Part shown: piece by piece, positions 8,394 to 16,994 of the stretch
How the letters are laid out: every line of letters begins with the position of its first letter
Numbering within the stretch: position 1 is the stretch's first letter
DNA from: Hymenobacter polaris
Lineage (GTDB): Bacteria > Bacteroidota > Bacteroidia > Cytophagales > Hymenobacteraceae
Assembly (NCBI RefSeq): GCF_012927305.1
Contig: NZ_JABBGH010000001.1
Location: forward strand, 744,001-808,000
Length of the DNA: 64,000 bases
Direction of reading: 5' to 3'
Notes under the pieces: model-generated
Told to the model about the DNA's origin: nothing
Databases searched by the model: none
The model's input: only the letters and a program-made list of their open reading frames with translations
Program-made: the position numbers and the translations under genes

Positions 8394-9230
8394 ATGACCG
8401 ACAAGCAGCAAAACCGCTACGCCGAGCTGGTCATGGCTTGCAACGGTGACGAGCGCTACGGCCGGGAGCTCACCCTGGGCGACCCGGTGCTGGTGCGGGT
8501 GCTGGCCGGCGAACTAAAGGTGGTGCAAGCCAGCCGCACTCACTACAGCCAGGCCGGCGACACGGTGCTGCTGCCCCGCAACCAGCCGGCCACCCTGCTC
8601 AAATATCCCAAGGACGGCGCCACCTACCGGGCGGTGCTCTTGAAGCTGTCTACCAGCCTGGTGCGCGCTTACTACGCGCAGCAGCCCCTAGGGCCTGCCC
8701 AGCCAGCAGCACCTAACCTGCTTCACTTTCCACCTAGTCCGCTGCTGGATAGCCTGTTTGCCTCCTTGCTACCCTACCTGGACTTGAAGCAGCCTCTGCC
8801 GGAAAAGCTCCTGGCGGTGAAGGTGACGGAGGTACTGGAGATACTACGTAGCCTTGATAGCCGCAGCGACGGGGTACTGGCCGATTTCCGCGAACCCGGC
8901 AAGCTGAATCTGGTCGAGTTTATGGAGGCGAACTACATGTTCAACCTGCCCCTGGCCAAGTTCAGCTACCTGACCGGCCGCAGCCTCACCACCTTCAAGC
9001 GCGATTTTAACAAGGCCTTCCAGCTGAGCCCGCAGCGCTGGCTCACGCAGAAGCGGCTAGCGCTGGCCCACTACCAGCTGGCCGAAAAACAGCGCAAGCC
9101 CGCGGAGCTGTATTTGGAAGTGGGCTTCGAGAACCTCGCGCATTTTTCCACCGCCTTCAAAAAGCAGTTCGGCTACCCTCCTAATGCCCTGGCGGGGCCT
9201 AGGGTCAGCCACCAACCGGCCGCCCGCTAA
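8394..9230 (+). CDS. AraC-family transcriptional regulator
   Basis: This 278-residue protein has an N-terminal cupin-like sensor domain (LTLGDPVLVRVLAGELKVVQ, then GDTVLLPRNQPATL) and a C-terminal AraC double helix-turn-helix at about residues 175-265. The second HTH contains the family signature around LYLEVGFENLAHFSTAFKKQ and ends in FGYPPNAL. The ligand is unknown. The SDR gene that follows 210 bases downstream on the same strand is the obvious candidate target, a common pairing for this regulator type in Bacteroidota. The start was chosen from the promoter position. Confidence 0.85.
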   Translation: MTDKQQNRYAELVMACNGDERYGRELTLGDPVLVRVLAGELKVVQASRTHYSQAGDTVLLPRNQPATLLKYPKDGATYRAVLLKLSTSLVRAYYAQQPLGPAQPAAPNLLHFPPSPLLDSLFASLLPYLDLKQPLPEKLLAVKVTEVLEILRSLDSRSDGVLADFREPGKLNLVEFMEANYMFNLPLAKFSYLTGRSLTTFKRDFNKAFQLSPQRWLTQKRLALAHYQLAEKQRKPAELYLEVGFENLAHFSTAFKKQFGYPPNALAGPRVSHQPAAR

Positions 9231-9360
9231 GCAGGCGCTGCCCGCGCGACCACCGATACAAGCCGGGCCGCACTGGCGCTCGCCAGCCACGTGCTACCCC
9301 ACCCCACCTAGGCACTCTAGCACTCGCATGCGAGCGGTAACCTCCTTGCCTTTCGGCTAG

Positions 9361-9440
9361 ACCTTCTGAATATATCAAAATTCTTATAAAGCTCTTTCTG
9401 TCAATATTTTATACTTACTAACCATCTTTTAATTTTTCAG
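9361..9440 (+). promoter_or_regulatory. AT-rich leader upstream of the SDR gene
   Basis: About 80 bases here are strongly A+T-rich, in contrast to the surrounding G+C-rich DNA, and end at the ATG. I could not place an exact TAnnTTTG box. It is the likely promoter and regulator-binding region of the SDR gene. Confidence 0.4.
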
Positions 9441-10178
9441 ATGAAGTCTGCTTTAGTAACCGGCGCGAATAAGGGCATTGGCCTGGAAGTAGCCCGGCAA
9501 TTGGCCCAGCAAGGGTTTTACGTATACCTCGGCAGCCGCCGGTTGGAAAACGGCCAGGCGGCGGTGCAGCAGCTAGCGGCCGACGGACTCACGACCGTCG
9601 AAGCCGTGCAGCTCGATGTAACTAGTCCCGAGTCCATCCGGGCGGCCCGGGCGGCGATTGGCGCCAAAACGGTCGCGCTCGATGTCTTGGTCAACAACGC
9701 GGGCATATCGGGCGGAGTGCCGCAGACTGCGCTGCAGGCCACCCTAGGGCAGTTTCAGGAAGTGTTTGTCACCAACGTGTTCGGTGTGGCAGGCGTCACG
9801 CAGGCCTTCGTAGACTTGCTGGCCAAGGCGCCTCAGCCGCGTATCGTCAACGTGAGCACCGCTATGGGCTCGCTGGCGCTGTCTGCCGATTTTGATAGCG
9901 CGGCGTTTGTATTCCGCGTGCCTGTGTACCAAGCCTCGAAGGCGGCCCTGAACATGCTCACCCTCAACCAGGCCTACGAGTTGCGCGACACCCCATTTAA
10001 GGTAAATGCCGTGTGCCCCGGCTACACCCAAACCGACTTTACGGGCCACCAAGGCACGAGCACGGTGGCGCAAGCCGGCCAGCGCATTGTGAAGTACGCG
10101 CTGCTTGGCCCCGACGGGCCGACCGGCCAATTCTTTAGCGAAGAGTACTTTCCGGCGCCGGCCACCTGCCCGTGGTAG
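9441..10178 (+). CDS. Short-chain dehydrogenase/reductase
   Basis: This 245-residue NAD(P)-dependent oxidoreductase has a Rossmann fold. Motifs in order are TGANKGIG (cofactor loop), NNAGISGG, the catalytic Ser in VNVSTAMGS and YQASKAAL (catalytic Tyr and Lys), then CPGYTQTD. An arginine pair after strand 2 (SRRLENG) favours NADP(H). It is close to plant and bacterial carbonyl-reductase-like SDRs; the substrate is unknown. The AraC regulator upstream on the same strand may control it. Its upstream DNA is unusually AT-rich. Confidence 0.88.
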   Translation: MKSALVTGANKGIGLEVARQLAQQGFYVYLGSRRLENGQAAVQQLAADGLTTVEAVQLDVTSPESIRAARAAIGAKTVALDVLVNNAGISGGVPQTALQATLGQFQEVFVTNVFGVAGVTQAFVDLLAKAPQPRIVNVSTAMGSLALSADFDSAAFVFRVPVYQASKAALNMLTLNQAYELRDTPFKVNAVCPGYTQTDFTGHQGTSTVAQAGQRIVKYALLGPDGPTGQFFSEEYFPAPATCPW

Positions 10179-10218
10179 GTTCGGCAAGGCGGTGGCTGCC
10201 TAGGGGCTTTTTTTGCAG

Positions 10219-10226
10219 TAGGTTTG
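10219..10226 (+). promoter_or_regulatory. -7 promoter box of the lactonase gene
   Basis: TAGGTTTG is an exact TAnnTTTG match 38 bases upstream of the ATG at 10264. Confidence 0.5.
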
Positions 10227-10263
10227 GGCCGGGGCTCCTAGCCGGCCCGTCCTTCCTCACCTT

Positions 10264-11472
10264 ATGCACTTTCCCACCTTCACCTTCCGCCTGGCCGCGC
10301 TGGCAGCCGGCCTCACCCTCACGGCCGGCTGCGCGGGCAGCCAACACAGCCTGGGCACCGGCCCCAGCGCCGATTTGCTGGTGTACATCGGCACCAACAC
10401 CGGCACCGAGGCCCAGTCGAACAGCATCTACCTCTACCGCCTCAGCACCTACACCGGTGCCCTGATACCGCTGAGCGTGCAGCCGGGCGGCGCCCAGCCC
10501 ACCTACCTCACCGTTGATGCCGCCCACCGCTACCTCTACGCCGTGAGCGAAACGGGCACCTTTAAGGGGCAGCCCAACACGGGCGGCGTGAGCGCCTTCC
10601 GCATCGACCCGCGCACGGCCTCGCTTACGTTGCTCGACCAGCAGCCCTCGGCCGGGGGCGGGCCCTGCTACATTAGCCTCGACCGCGCCGGCAAAAACGC
10701 GCTGGTAGCCAACTACGGCGGGGGCACCGTGGCCATGCTGCCTGTGCAGGCCGATGGGCAGCTGGCGCCCGCCAGCGCCTCCGACGTGCACCAGCCTCCC
10801 CTAGGGCCCCACGCTAACCAGGACCACGCCCACGCCCACTGCTTCCTCACCGACCCCGCCAACCGCTACGCCTTTGCCGTGGACCTGGGCACCGATAAAG
10901 TGTATGGCTACCGCCTCGACGCCGACCGCCACCGCCTAACGCCCCAGGCCTCGCCGGCCTTCAAGGCCAAGGCGGGGGCGGGGCCGCGTCACCTGGTGTT
11001 TCACCCCAATGGGCGCTTCGCCTACCTCGAAAATGAGCTGAACTCGTCGGTGACGGCCCTGAGCTACGACGCGGCCAGCGGCACGTTTACCGAGCTGGAA
11101 ACGCAAAGCACGCTGCCCAAGGGCTTCGTGGGCGACAACTCGGGCGCCGACGTGCACGTGAGCCCCGACGGGCGCTTCCTCTACACCTCCAACCGAGGCG
11201 ATAACTCGCTGGCCGTCTTCAGCATTGATACCGGCACGGGCCGCCTGGCGCTCATCGAGCACGTGAGCACCCAGGGTAAGACGCCCCGCAACTTCAACCT
11301 CACGCCCGACGGCCGCCTGCTGCTGGTAGCCAACCAAAACTCGGGCAACGTCTTCAGCTACTTCGTAGATAAGCGCACCGGCCGGCTGCGCCCCACCGGG
11401 CAGTCGGCGCAGGTGCCCACGCCCATGTTCGTGCAGTTTCTGCCCGACGTGGCCGGGGCAAAAGGAAAGTAG
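10264..11472 (+). CDS. Lactonase-family beta-propeller lipoprotein (YbhE-like)
   Basis: This 402-residue protein begins with a lipoprotein signal (LAAGLTLTAGC, Cys near residue 23). A seven-bladed beta-propeller of the YbhE/6-phosphogluconolactonase family follows. Repeated blade motifs include VYIGTNTG, HPNGRFAYLENEL, SPDGRFLYTSNRGDNS and LTPDGRLLLVANQNSG. The cytoplasmic family member hydrolyses 6-phosphogluconolactone. A surface or periplasmic lipoprotein copy more likely acts on another sugar lactone, or binds rather than catalyses. It is a single gene, with the perfect palindrome R4 after the stop. Confidence 0.88.
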   Translation: MHFPTFTFRLAALAAGLTLTAGCAGSQHSLGTGPSADLLVYIGTNTGTEAQSNSIYLYRLSTYTGALIPLSVQPGGAQPTYLTVDAAHRYLYAVSETGTFKGQPNTGGVSAFRIDPRTASLTLLDQQPSAGGGPCYISLDRAGKNALVANYGGGTVAMLPVQADGQLAPASASDVHQPPLGPHANQDHAHAHCFLTDPANRYAFAVDLGTDKVYGYRLDADRHRLTPQASPAFKAKAGAGPRHLVFHPNGRFAYLENELNSSVTALSYDAASGTFTELETQSTLPKGFVGDNSGADVHVSPDGRFLYTSNRGDNSLAVFSIDTGTGRLALIEHVSTQGKTPRNFNLTPDGRLLLVANQNSGNVFSYFVDKRTGRLRPTGQSAQVPTPMFVQFLPDVAGAKGK

Positions 11473-11488
11473 CCCGTAGCCTATGTAG

Positions 11489-11615
11489 ACGCGTAAGACC
11501 GCCCTTGCGCAGCCGGCGCCCGCTTACCAAAGCAGTTCTACCGCACCTCTAGGGGTTGTTTGCTAGAACTACTTCGGCAAGCGGGCGCCGGCTGCGCAAG
11601 GGCGGTCTTACGCGT
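11489..11615. repeat. Long palindromic repeat (copy R4), 37-base perfect arms
   Basis: Arms at 11489-11525 and 11579-11615 are perfectly complementary. The inner part, with AGCAGTTCTACCGC and TAGAACTACTTCGG, repeats the core module of the other copies, but the outer arms have unrelated sequence. It lies between convergent genes. Confidence 0.85.
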
Positions 11616-11641
11616 TTGCCAGCAGCTGTTTCCTACCGGCC

Positions 11642-12187
11642 CTAGGCCTTGCCGTCCTTTTGCAGCAGGGCTTTGTGCTCGGCCATCATGGCGGCGTGGT
11701 CGTCCACCAGCTTCTTGTGCTCCTGCTGAATTTGCTGGTCCTCGGCCTTCATTTCGGCGTGGTCTTTCTGCATTTGCTCGTCCGACACGCGGCCGCTCTC
11801 GTGGTTGGCTTCCAGCTCAGCGTGGCGCTTGATAACGGCGTCGTGGCGGGCAATGACGGCCTGGTGTTGTTTAATAAGGGCATCGTGGCGCTGCTCCAGG
11901 TCTTTGAAAGCGGGCGTATTGGTGATGCCGGCGGCCTTGGCGGCGGCCACGGCTTGCTGGTGGTCGGCCTCCATCACCGAGTCGGCCGACTGCATAATGC
12001 GGTGGTCGGCCTCCATTTTTTGGTGGTCGGCCACGAGCTGGGCGTGCGTGACGGTACCGCTCGCCGGGGCGGCCGCGGTGATTTCGGTGGCAGCCCCGGC
12101 GGGCTTGTCGGTGGCCGACTGGCAGCTGGCCGCGGCGATGGCTAATAGCCCTAGGGCACCAAGGAGGGAAGAACGCAAGGTGTTCAT
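11642..12187 (-). CDS. Histidine-heptad coiled-coil lipoprotein (novel type)
   Basis: The protein has 181 residues with a lipoprotein signal ending at Cys22 (LAIAAASC). The mature part is predicted almost wholly helical and charged. Histidines fall at exact 7-residue steps in two blocks: 48, 55, 62, (Asp69), 76, then 101, 108, 115, 122, 129, (Asp136), 143, (Asp150), 157, 164 and 171. A Gly/Pro hinge at about 86-92 separates the blocks. All His would line one face of a long coiled coil, so metal binding or buffering is my inference. The gene lies 55 bases behind the Fur/Zur-type regulator on the same strand. I know no family with an assigned function for it. Confidence 0.8.
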   Translation of the reverse strand: MNTLRSSLLGALGLLAIAAASCQSATDKPAGAATEITAAAPASGTVTHAQLVADHQKMEADHRIMQSADSVMEADHQQAVAAAKAAGITNTPAFKDLEQRHDALIKQHQAVIARHDAVIKRHAELEANHESGRVSDEQMQKDHAEMKAEDQQIQQEHKKLVDDHAAMMAEHKALLQKDGKA

Positions 12188-12242
12188 GAAGAAAATGAAA
12201 ATGAGTGGAGTAGGGTAAGTAATAGTTTCAATTAAAGCATCT

Positions 12243-12692
12243 TTAGCTAGCGGCGCTGCCGGGCTGGCAGCGCTCGCAAATGCCCGAGAGCAGGCAATCG
12301 CGGCGCGTGACGTGGTAGCCGCCCGCCTCGGGCACGGCCGGCACTGGCACGTGGGGCAGGCAGTAGAGGTGCTGGCACACCAGGCACTTGAGGTGCACGT
12401 GCTCGGTGGGCGGACCAAGGGGCGGCGAGGCGGCACGCAGCGCGGGCGCCGCCGCAAAGCGCACGGTTTCGGTGTAGTCTACTACGCGGTGAATGAGGTG
12501 CTTCTGCTCGAGTAGGCGCAGGGTGCGAAACAGGGTAGCCCGGTCGAGGCTGGTTGGGGCCTGCTGCTCGACCTCGGTGCCGCTGAGGGCAAAAGGCGCC
12601 GCCACGAGCACCTCTAGCACCGCCCGCCGGCTGGGGGTCAGGCGCAGGGCGTGCGCACGCAGCGTTTGCGCAATAAACTCAGCGGTGAGCAT
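12243..12692 (-). CDS. Fur-family metalloregulator, Zur-like
   Basis: This 149-residue repressor has an N-terminal winged helix (LTPSRRAVLEVLV, then SLDRATLFRTLRLLEQKHLIHRV) and a C-terminal dimerisation and metal domain. Two CxxC pairs (KCLVCQ near residue 102 and ICERC near 141) form the structural zinc site, and EHVHLK supplies sensor ligands. The setting points to zinc rather than iron: a COG0523 GTPase, His-rich exported proteins and a TonB receptor. Two copies of the proposed 15-bp operator lie 74-124 bases upstream, suggesting autoregulation. The His-heptad lipoprotein gene follows. Confidence 0.85.
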   Translation of the reverse strand: MLTAEFIAQTLRAHALRLTPSRRAVLEVLVAAPFALSGTEVEQQAPTSLDRATLFRTLRLLEQKHLIHRVVDYTETVRFAAAPALRAASPPLGPPTEHVHLKCLVCQHLYCLPHVPVPAVPEAGGYHVTRRDCLLSGICERCQPGSAAS

Positions 12693-12765
12693 GGCAGCAG
12701 CGGGTGAATCAGTGGTTGGGCGTGGCCGCCCCTAGGGCTAGTGGGACGAATGAAGTAATTGATTT

Positions 12766-12780
12766 TGCACTAGTGTTGCA
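12766..12780. promoter_or_regulatory. Proposed Zur-type operator, site A
   Basis: TGCACTAGTGTTGCA fits the pattern TGCA-n5-GTTGCA. It lies 74 bases upstream of the regulator's start codon and is identical to site C except for the two middle bases (TA versus CG). Confidence 0.65.
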
Positions 12781-12801
12781 CCTGCTTAGTCAATCGGTAA
12801 A

Positions 12802-12816
12802 TGCAACATTTGTGCA
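12802..12816. promoter_or_regulatory. Proposed Zur-type operator, site B
   Basis: On the minus strand this reads TGCACAAATGTTGCA, the same TGCA-n5-GTTGCA pattern. It is 36 bases from site A, upstream of the regulator gene. Confidence 0.6.
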
Positions 12817-12836
12817 GGTAGCGTAAGCCCCGCAAA

Positions 12837-12870
12837 CAAGCCCCGGCCAGGCGGCCGGGGGCTGTTTGCA
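12837..12870 (-). terminator. Terminator of the metal-uptake operon
   Basis: AGCCCCGGCC and its complement form a GC-rich hairpin with a 4-base loop, followed on the minus strand by a T-rich stretch. It lies downstream of the last operon gene (stop at 12942) and before the regulator's control region. Confidence 0.6.
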
Positions 12871-12941
12871 TTTTCTCTAAACCAAACCAGAGAAAGGAAC
12901 TGAGCAAGGCCCTAGGCTAGGGCCGGCGCATAGTGGGCCGC

Positions 12942-13670
12942 CTACTTGCCGCCCAGCGTGAAAGCCAGGCCCAGCGTGGACGTGAAAGCGGTGATGGGCT
13001 GCTTCTCGGAGAGGCGGCCGGTAGCGGTGGTGCGGTTGTCGTTGTGGATGGTGGCGGGCGAACTGCCCTGGAATTCGCCGCGGGCCACTAAGCCCAGCCG
13101 GTCCGAGAAGTAGTAGTGCAGGCCCAGGCCCGCCGCGTAGCCGAAGGTGAGGCTGTGCGAGCTGCGCTGGGTGAAGGTGGTGGCCGGGTTATCCTCCAGC
13201 TGCACGGTTATTTCGGGCGTGCCCAGCAGCTGCTGCACGCCGGCCAGGCCGCGCACTTCCACCTTAAACTTCTGGGGGCCAAACATAAACGTGGGACCCA
13301 CCAGCGCCGTGAGGCGGCGGTAGCGCCCGCTAGCCCGCACGGTGGAGTAATCCACGTCGAAGGCTTCGGTGTAGGCCGCGCCGAGCTTGGCGAGGTCATC
13401 GGCGAGCAGGCGGCCGTTGTCGGAGAAGGCTACTTGTCCGGCCAGGCCCAGGGGGCCGCCGCCGAAGAAGTGCGCCCCGTCGAGCGCCACGTGGAAACCC
13501 GTTTTGGCGAAGCCCGCCTGCTCGTTCTCAGCGTCGGTGCTGCGGAAGGTGCCGGTGGCGTACGAAGCCCCCGCGTTGATGCCGAAGTACGACTTGTTGG
13601 GAGCCGACTGGGCCAGGGCGGCCAGCGGCAGGCCGAGAGCCAGACTCAGCGTCAATACATTGATTTTCAT
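12942..13670 (-). CDS. Outer-membrane beta-barrel protein, 242 residues
   Basis: It has a cleaved signal peptide (LALGLPLAALAQS) and alternating aromatic/polar strands ending in the barrel-type C-terminus LGLAFTLGGK. Strands include YFGINAGASYATGTF and FGYAAGLGLHYYF. This resembles the small OmpA/PorT-type barrels common in Bacteroidota; function is unknown. It is the last gene of a four-gene minus-strand operon, 36 bases after the preceding lipoprotein gene. Its place behind a TonB receptor suggests an accessory role in the same uptake process. A GC-rich terminator hairpin follows about 70 bases below its stop. Confidence 0.75.
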   Translation of the reverse strand: MKINVLTLSLALGLPLAALAQSAPNKSYFGINAGASYATGTFRSTDAENEQAGFAKTGFHVALDGAHFFGGGPLGLAGQVAFSDNGRLLADDLAKLGAAYTEAFDVDYSTVRASGRYRRLTALVGPTFMFGPQKFKVEVRGLAGVQQLLGTPEITVQLEDNPATTFTQRSSHSLTFGYAAGLGLHYYFSDRLGLVARGEFQGSSPATIHNDNRTTATGRLSEKQPITAFTSTLGLAFTLGGK

Positions 13671-13706
13671 ATGCTTGCTATACTTAACTTGAATGAGCGC
13701 CTAGGG

Positions 13707-14384
13707 CTACTGCACGGCTACTTTAAAGCCGGCATCGAAGTCGGTCGAGCCGGGGGCGTAGGTGCCGTCTTTCACGTTGGGCTGGTGGCGCAGCACCACG
13801 CGCAGGTAGCCGGTGCTGGCCGCGCCGGTCACGAACTGGTCGCTGAGGCCCACGGGCAAGGCCGGGTTATTGGTGTCCCGGTCGGTGCGGTTTACCGTCA
13901 AATTCAGCGGGTTGCCGGTGGGCGCGGGCGTGGGGATGGGCAGCGGGTAGGTGTCGGCGCCGGTGGGGGCCGGAATGACGAGCGCCTGGCTGGTGGGCAG
14001 CGGCTGGAAGAAGAAGCTGTGGATATTGGCGCGCTCCTGGATTTCCTCGCCCACGTTGAAGGTGGGCGTCTGGGTCTTGTCGAGCAGCCCCACGGCCACG
14101 TTGTAGGTGGTGTTGGCCTTCAGGGTGAGGTTGGCCTGGCTGTAGTTGGGGCCGCTGGCTACGGGGTTGCCCTGGGCATCGAGCAGCTGCTCCCAGGTGG
14201 CGGTCTGTGTGTCGCTGGCGTTGGCGGCGTTGGTTACCGTCAGGGTCATAGTGGTGATGGCCTCGTTGGCCACGCTCGGCGCCACCACTTCTTCGTCTTT
14301 GTTGCAGCCAGCCAGCAGGCCTAGGGCCAGCAGCAGGGCCGGGCCGGTTAGTAGGCGGGCGGGGCGGTTACGGAATGCAGTCAT
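13707..14384 (-). CDS. Lipoprotein of TonB-receptor loci
   Basis: This 225-residue protein has a lipoprotein signal with lipidated Cys near residue 27 (LLALGLLAGCNKDEE). The body is Thr/Asn-rich beta structure. Conserved points are YNVAVGLLDKT, EEIQERANIHSFFF, TDRDTNNPALPVGL and a C-terminal LRVVLRHQPNVKDG..TDFDAGFKV. Proteins of this layout lie next to TonB receptors in many Bacteroidota and are often labelled type 1 periplasmic-binding-fold proteins. The conserved His residues could touch a metal ligand, which is inference. It is the third gene of the uptake operon, 71 bases after the receptor stop. Confidence 0.75.
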   Translation of the reverse strand: MTAFRNRPARLLTGPALLLALGLLAGCNKDEEVVAPSVANEAITTMTLTVTNAANASDTQTATWEQLLDAQGNPVASGPNYSQANLTLKANTTYNVAVGLLDKTQTPTFNVGEEIQERANIHSFFFQPLPTSQALVIPAPTGADTYPLPIPTPAPTGNPLNLTVNRTDRDTNNPALPVGLSDQFVTGAASTGYLRVVLRHQPNVKDGTYAPGSTDFDAGFKVAVQ

Positions 14385-14455
14385 GGGAGTGAGGTTAGGA
14401 AAATGGAAAAAGTGAAAAGAGCGAGGGGGTAGTGGGAAGCTGTTGAAAATCAGGG

Positions 14456-16903
14456 TTAAAAGGGCACCCGTAGGCGCAGTTGAATGTTCTGGCCCAAGTC
14501 GGCGGCGTAGTAGCGGAAGCGGTTGAGGTAGTCGCGGTACTCGCGGTTGAAGAGGTTGCTCACGGTCAAGCTCAGGTCGAGCACCCGAGGGCCGGCGTGG
14601 AGGATGGTGCCAGCTTCGGCACCCCAGAGGTTGTAGGCGGCCGGGGCGGGGGCGTAGTCGCCGCTGGCGGGGGTGCGGTTTTGGCGGGCCACCAGCAGGT
14701 TGTTGACCCCCACGTAGCTCTGGCGGAAAATGCCGGCGGGGCCGCCCAGATTCAGACGCACGCTGTTTTGCCAGCGGTTGGGCGGGGCGTAGATGAGGTA
14801 GTCATTGGCCGAGTAGTTCCAGGCCCAGAGCAGCGAGGCAGCCGAAGTCAGCGTCAGCCGCTGGGTGGGGTGGTAGCTCGCCCGCGCGTCGAGGCCCCGG
14901 AAAATCACCTCCGCCTGGGTGTAGTCGAACACCGGGTAGGCGCCCCGCACCGTGCGGATGTAGCGCCCGGAGGGCTCCAAGTACAGGTAGTTGCGGAAGT
15001 AGTTGACGTAGCCGCCCACCTCGCCCTCCAGCTGGGCGGTGGTGTAGAGCACGCTGGCGCTGGCGTTGTAGGCCTGCTCCTTGGTCAGGTCGGGGTTGCC
15101 CAGCTCGTAGGTGGCGGCGCTCTGGTGCACGCCGGCCGCGTACAGCTCGTTCACGGTGGGCGGGCGCCAGGCGGTGGCCAGGTTGGCCGTCAAACTCAGA
15201 CTGGGCCCTAGGGCCAGCAGCCCGCCCACCGTGCCCGTAACGGCTTGGTACACGGTGGTGGGCTGGATAACGCGCCCGGTCGTGACGTCGGTGAGGAAGG
15301 CGCGCAGCCAGCGGTAGTCGTAGCGCAGGCCGCCCTCCAGGGTCAGGCGTTCGCCGCGGTGCTTGCCCAGCACGAAGGCCCCGGCCCCGTAGTTGCGGAA
15401 GTTGGGAATCAGGTACTGGTACTGCCGGATATTGGCCTGGGTCTGCCCGCTCAAGCCGGCCGTGACCGACCAGACCCCGGCTGCGGGTGTTAAGTAAGCC
15501 ACGTCCAGGGTGTGCGAGGTGAGGCTCAGAAACAAGTCGGGCACGTCGCCCAGGGCCGGGTTGTAGGGCAGTTGGCTGCCGTACTCCGAGCGGGCGTCGG
15601 TTTGGCGAGCGTAGGTGGCCTCCACGCGCCCGCCGCCGGGCAGCGCCGCCGTGGCCTTGGCCTTGAAGAGCTGGTGCACCACCGCCTGGTAGGGCCGGCT
15701 GATGGCGTAGGTAAACTGGTCGGGCGTGAGGGGCCTAGGGCGCTCGATGGCCGCCAGCAAGTCGTTAATGGAACCCGTTTCGGAACCCGCGAAGATGCCC
15801 AGCTGGGTATCGAAACGACTGAAAAAGAGCTCGGTGCGCACAATGCCGCGGTGGTAGCCTAGCGCCAGCGAGTAGTTGCGCTCGGCCAGGCCGGTATTGG
15901 TGAGGTAGTAGTTGGCCGCGCGGGCGGTGCCGGCCCGGCGCAGCGTGCCCTGCACCCGGTAGCTGAGGCCGCGCAGCAGGCCTGCCCGCGGCTGCCCCCG
16001 CCCGGCCCCTAGGGCCGTATCGGCCGGAAAAGCCTGCTGCACAAAGGCCGAGGCCGCGCCCAGCCGGCCGTTGGTCATGCCCACCAGGTTCACTTCGCCG
16101 CCCACGCCGGCCGTGTCGGGCAGGGCGGCCGGCTCCACCAGCACCACCCCGCCGATGGCGTCGGCGCCGTAGCGGATGCTGGCCGCTCCCTTAATCACGC
16201 TCAGGCGGGTGGCCGTGAAGGGGTCAATTTCGGGGGCGTGGTCGTTGGCCCACTGCTGCCCCTCCTGTCGCACGCCGTTGTTGAGCAGCAGCACCCGGTT
16301 GCCGTACAGCCCATGAATCACCGGCTTGGCAATGGTAGGCCCGGTTTGGATGCTGTACACGCCCGTGATGCCCTGCAACGCCGTGGCCAGGTTCTGGCCG
16401 CGCGTTTGCTGCAAGGCCGCGCCGCTCAGCGTGGTTTGGCTTTGGCTGACGAGGGGCGTGGCGGCCGGCTGCTCGCCCGCCACGCGCACTTCGCCCAGCT
16501 GCCCCGGCGCCGCTTTGAGTTTGATATCCAGGGTAGTGAGGCGGCCGCGCACCTCCACGGCCAGCACCTGCTCGGCGTAGCCCACGAAGCTGGCGCGCAC
16601 GACGTAGCTGCCCGCGCACAGCTGGTGAAAATGGTAGTGCCCGTCGGCATCGGCGGCTTCGGTGAGGGGGCTGGCGGCGCTGGGGCCGGCAGTGGCCCCA
16701 GCGGCACTCAGGCGCAGCACGGCGCCCGGCAGCGGCTCGCCGGTGCGCTGGTCGAGCACGCGCCCCGCCACGCTGAGCGCGCAGGCCGGGCCCGGGGCAC
16801 CCTGGCCCCACGCCCGGCTCAGCCCGCCGCTTGCGAGCAGCAGCCCGAGGCCCACCAGCAGCCACCAGGCAGCGAGACCGCCTTGTGAACTACGTAGTTC
16901 CAA
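14456..16903 (-). CDS. TonB-dependent receptor, probable metal uptake
   Basis: This 815-residue outer-membrane receptor starts at a TTG followed by a signal peptide ending near SRAWGQG. Residues 45-130 are a carboxypeptidase-like regulatory domain (VAGRVLDQRTGEPLPGAVL). Then comes the plug (LQGITGVYSIQTG, GLYGNRVLLLNNGVRQEGQQ, GAASIRYGADAIGGVV) and a 22-strand barrel ending LRLRVPF. The DHAPEID plug motif is typical of Bacteroidota receptors related to metal-transporting members such as ZnuD; the substrate is not proven. It lies between a His-rich exported protein and a lipoprotein in one operon under the proposed operator at 17437. Confidence 0.88.
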   Translation of the reverse strand: MELRSSQGGLAAWWLLVGLGLLLASGGLSRAWGQGAPGPACALSVAGRVLDQRTGEPLPGAVLRLSAAGATAGPSAASPLTEAADADGHYHFHQLCAGSYVVRASFVGYAEQVLAVEVRGRLTTLDIKLKAAPGQLGEVRVAGEQPAATPLVSQSQTTLSGAALQQTRGQNLATALQGITGVYSIQTGPTIAKPVIHGLYGNRVLLLNNGVRQEGQQWANDHAPEIDPFTATRLSVIKGAASIRYGADAIGGVVLVEPAALPDTAGVGGEVNLVGMTNGRLGAASAFVQQAFPADTALGAGRGQPRAGLLRGLSYRVQGTLRRAGTARAANYYLTNTGLAERNYSLALGYHRGIVRTELFFSRFDTQLGIFAGSETGSINDLLAAIERPRPLTPDQFTYAISRPYQAVVHQLFKAKATAALPGGGRVEATYARQTDARSEYGSQLPYNPALGDVPDLFLSLTSHTLDVAYLTPAAGVWSVTAGLSGQTQANIRQYQYLIPNFRNYGAGAFVLGKHRGERLTLEGGLRYDYRWLRAFLTDVTTGRVIQPTTVYQAVTGTVGGLLALGPSLSLTANLATAWRPPTVNELYAAGVHQSAATYELGNPDLTKEQAYNASASVLYTTAQLEGEVGGYVNYFRNYLYLEPSGRYIRTVRGAYPVFDYTQAEVIFRGLDARASYHPTQRLTLTSAASLLWAWNYSANDYLIYAPPNRWQNSVRLNLGGPAGIFRQSYVGVNNLLVARQNRTPASGDYAPAPAAYNLWGAEAGTILHAGPRVLDLSLTVSNLFNREYRDYLNRFRYYAADLGQNIQLRLRVPF

Positions 16904-16994
16904 GAAAATGAGAGAATTGCGCCGCTCCGAGCGGGAGCAGCAGGTGCGGCCGCGGCCGGCGCCACCCTAGGTAGCCCGGCGCGCTAAAGCGGCC

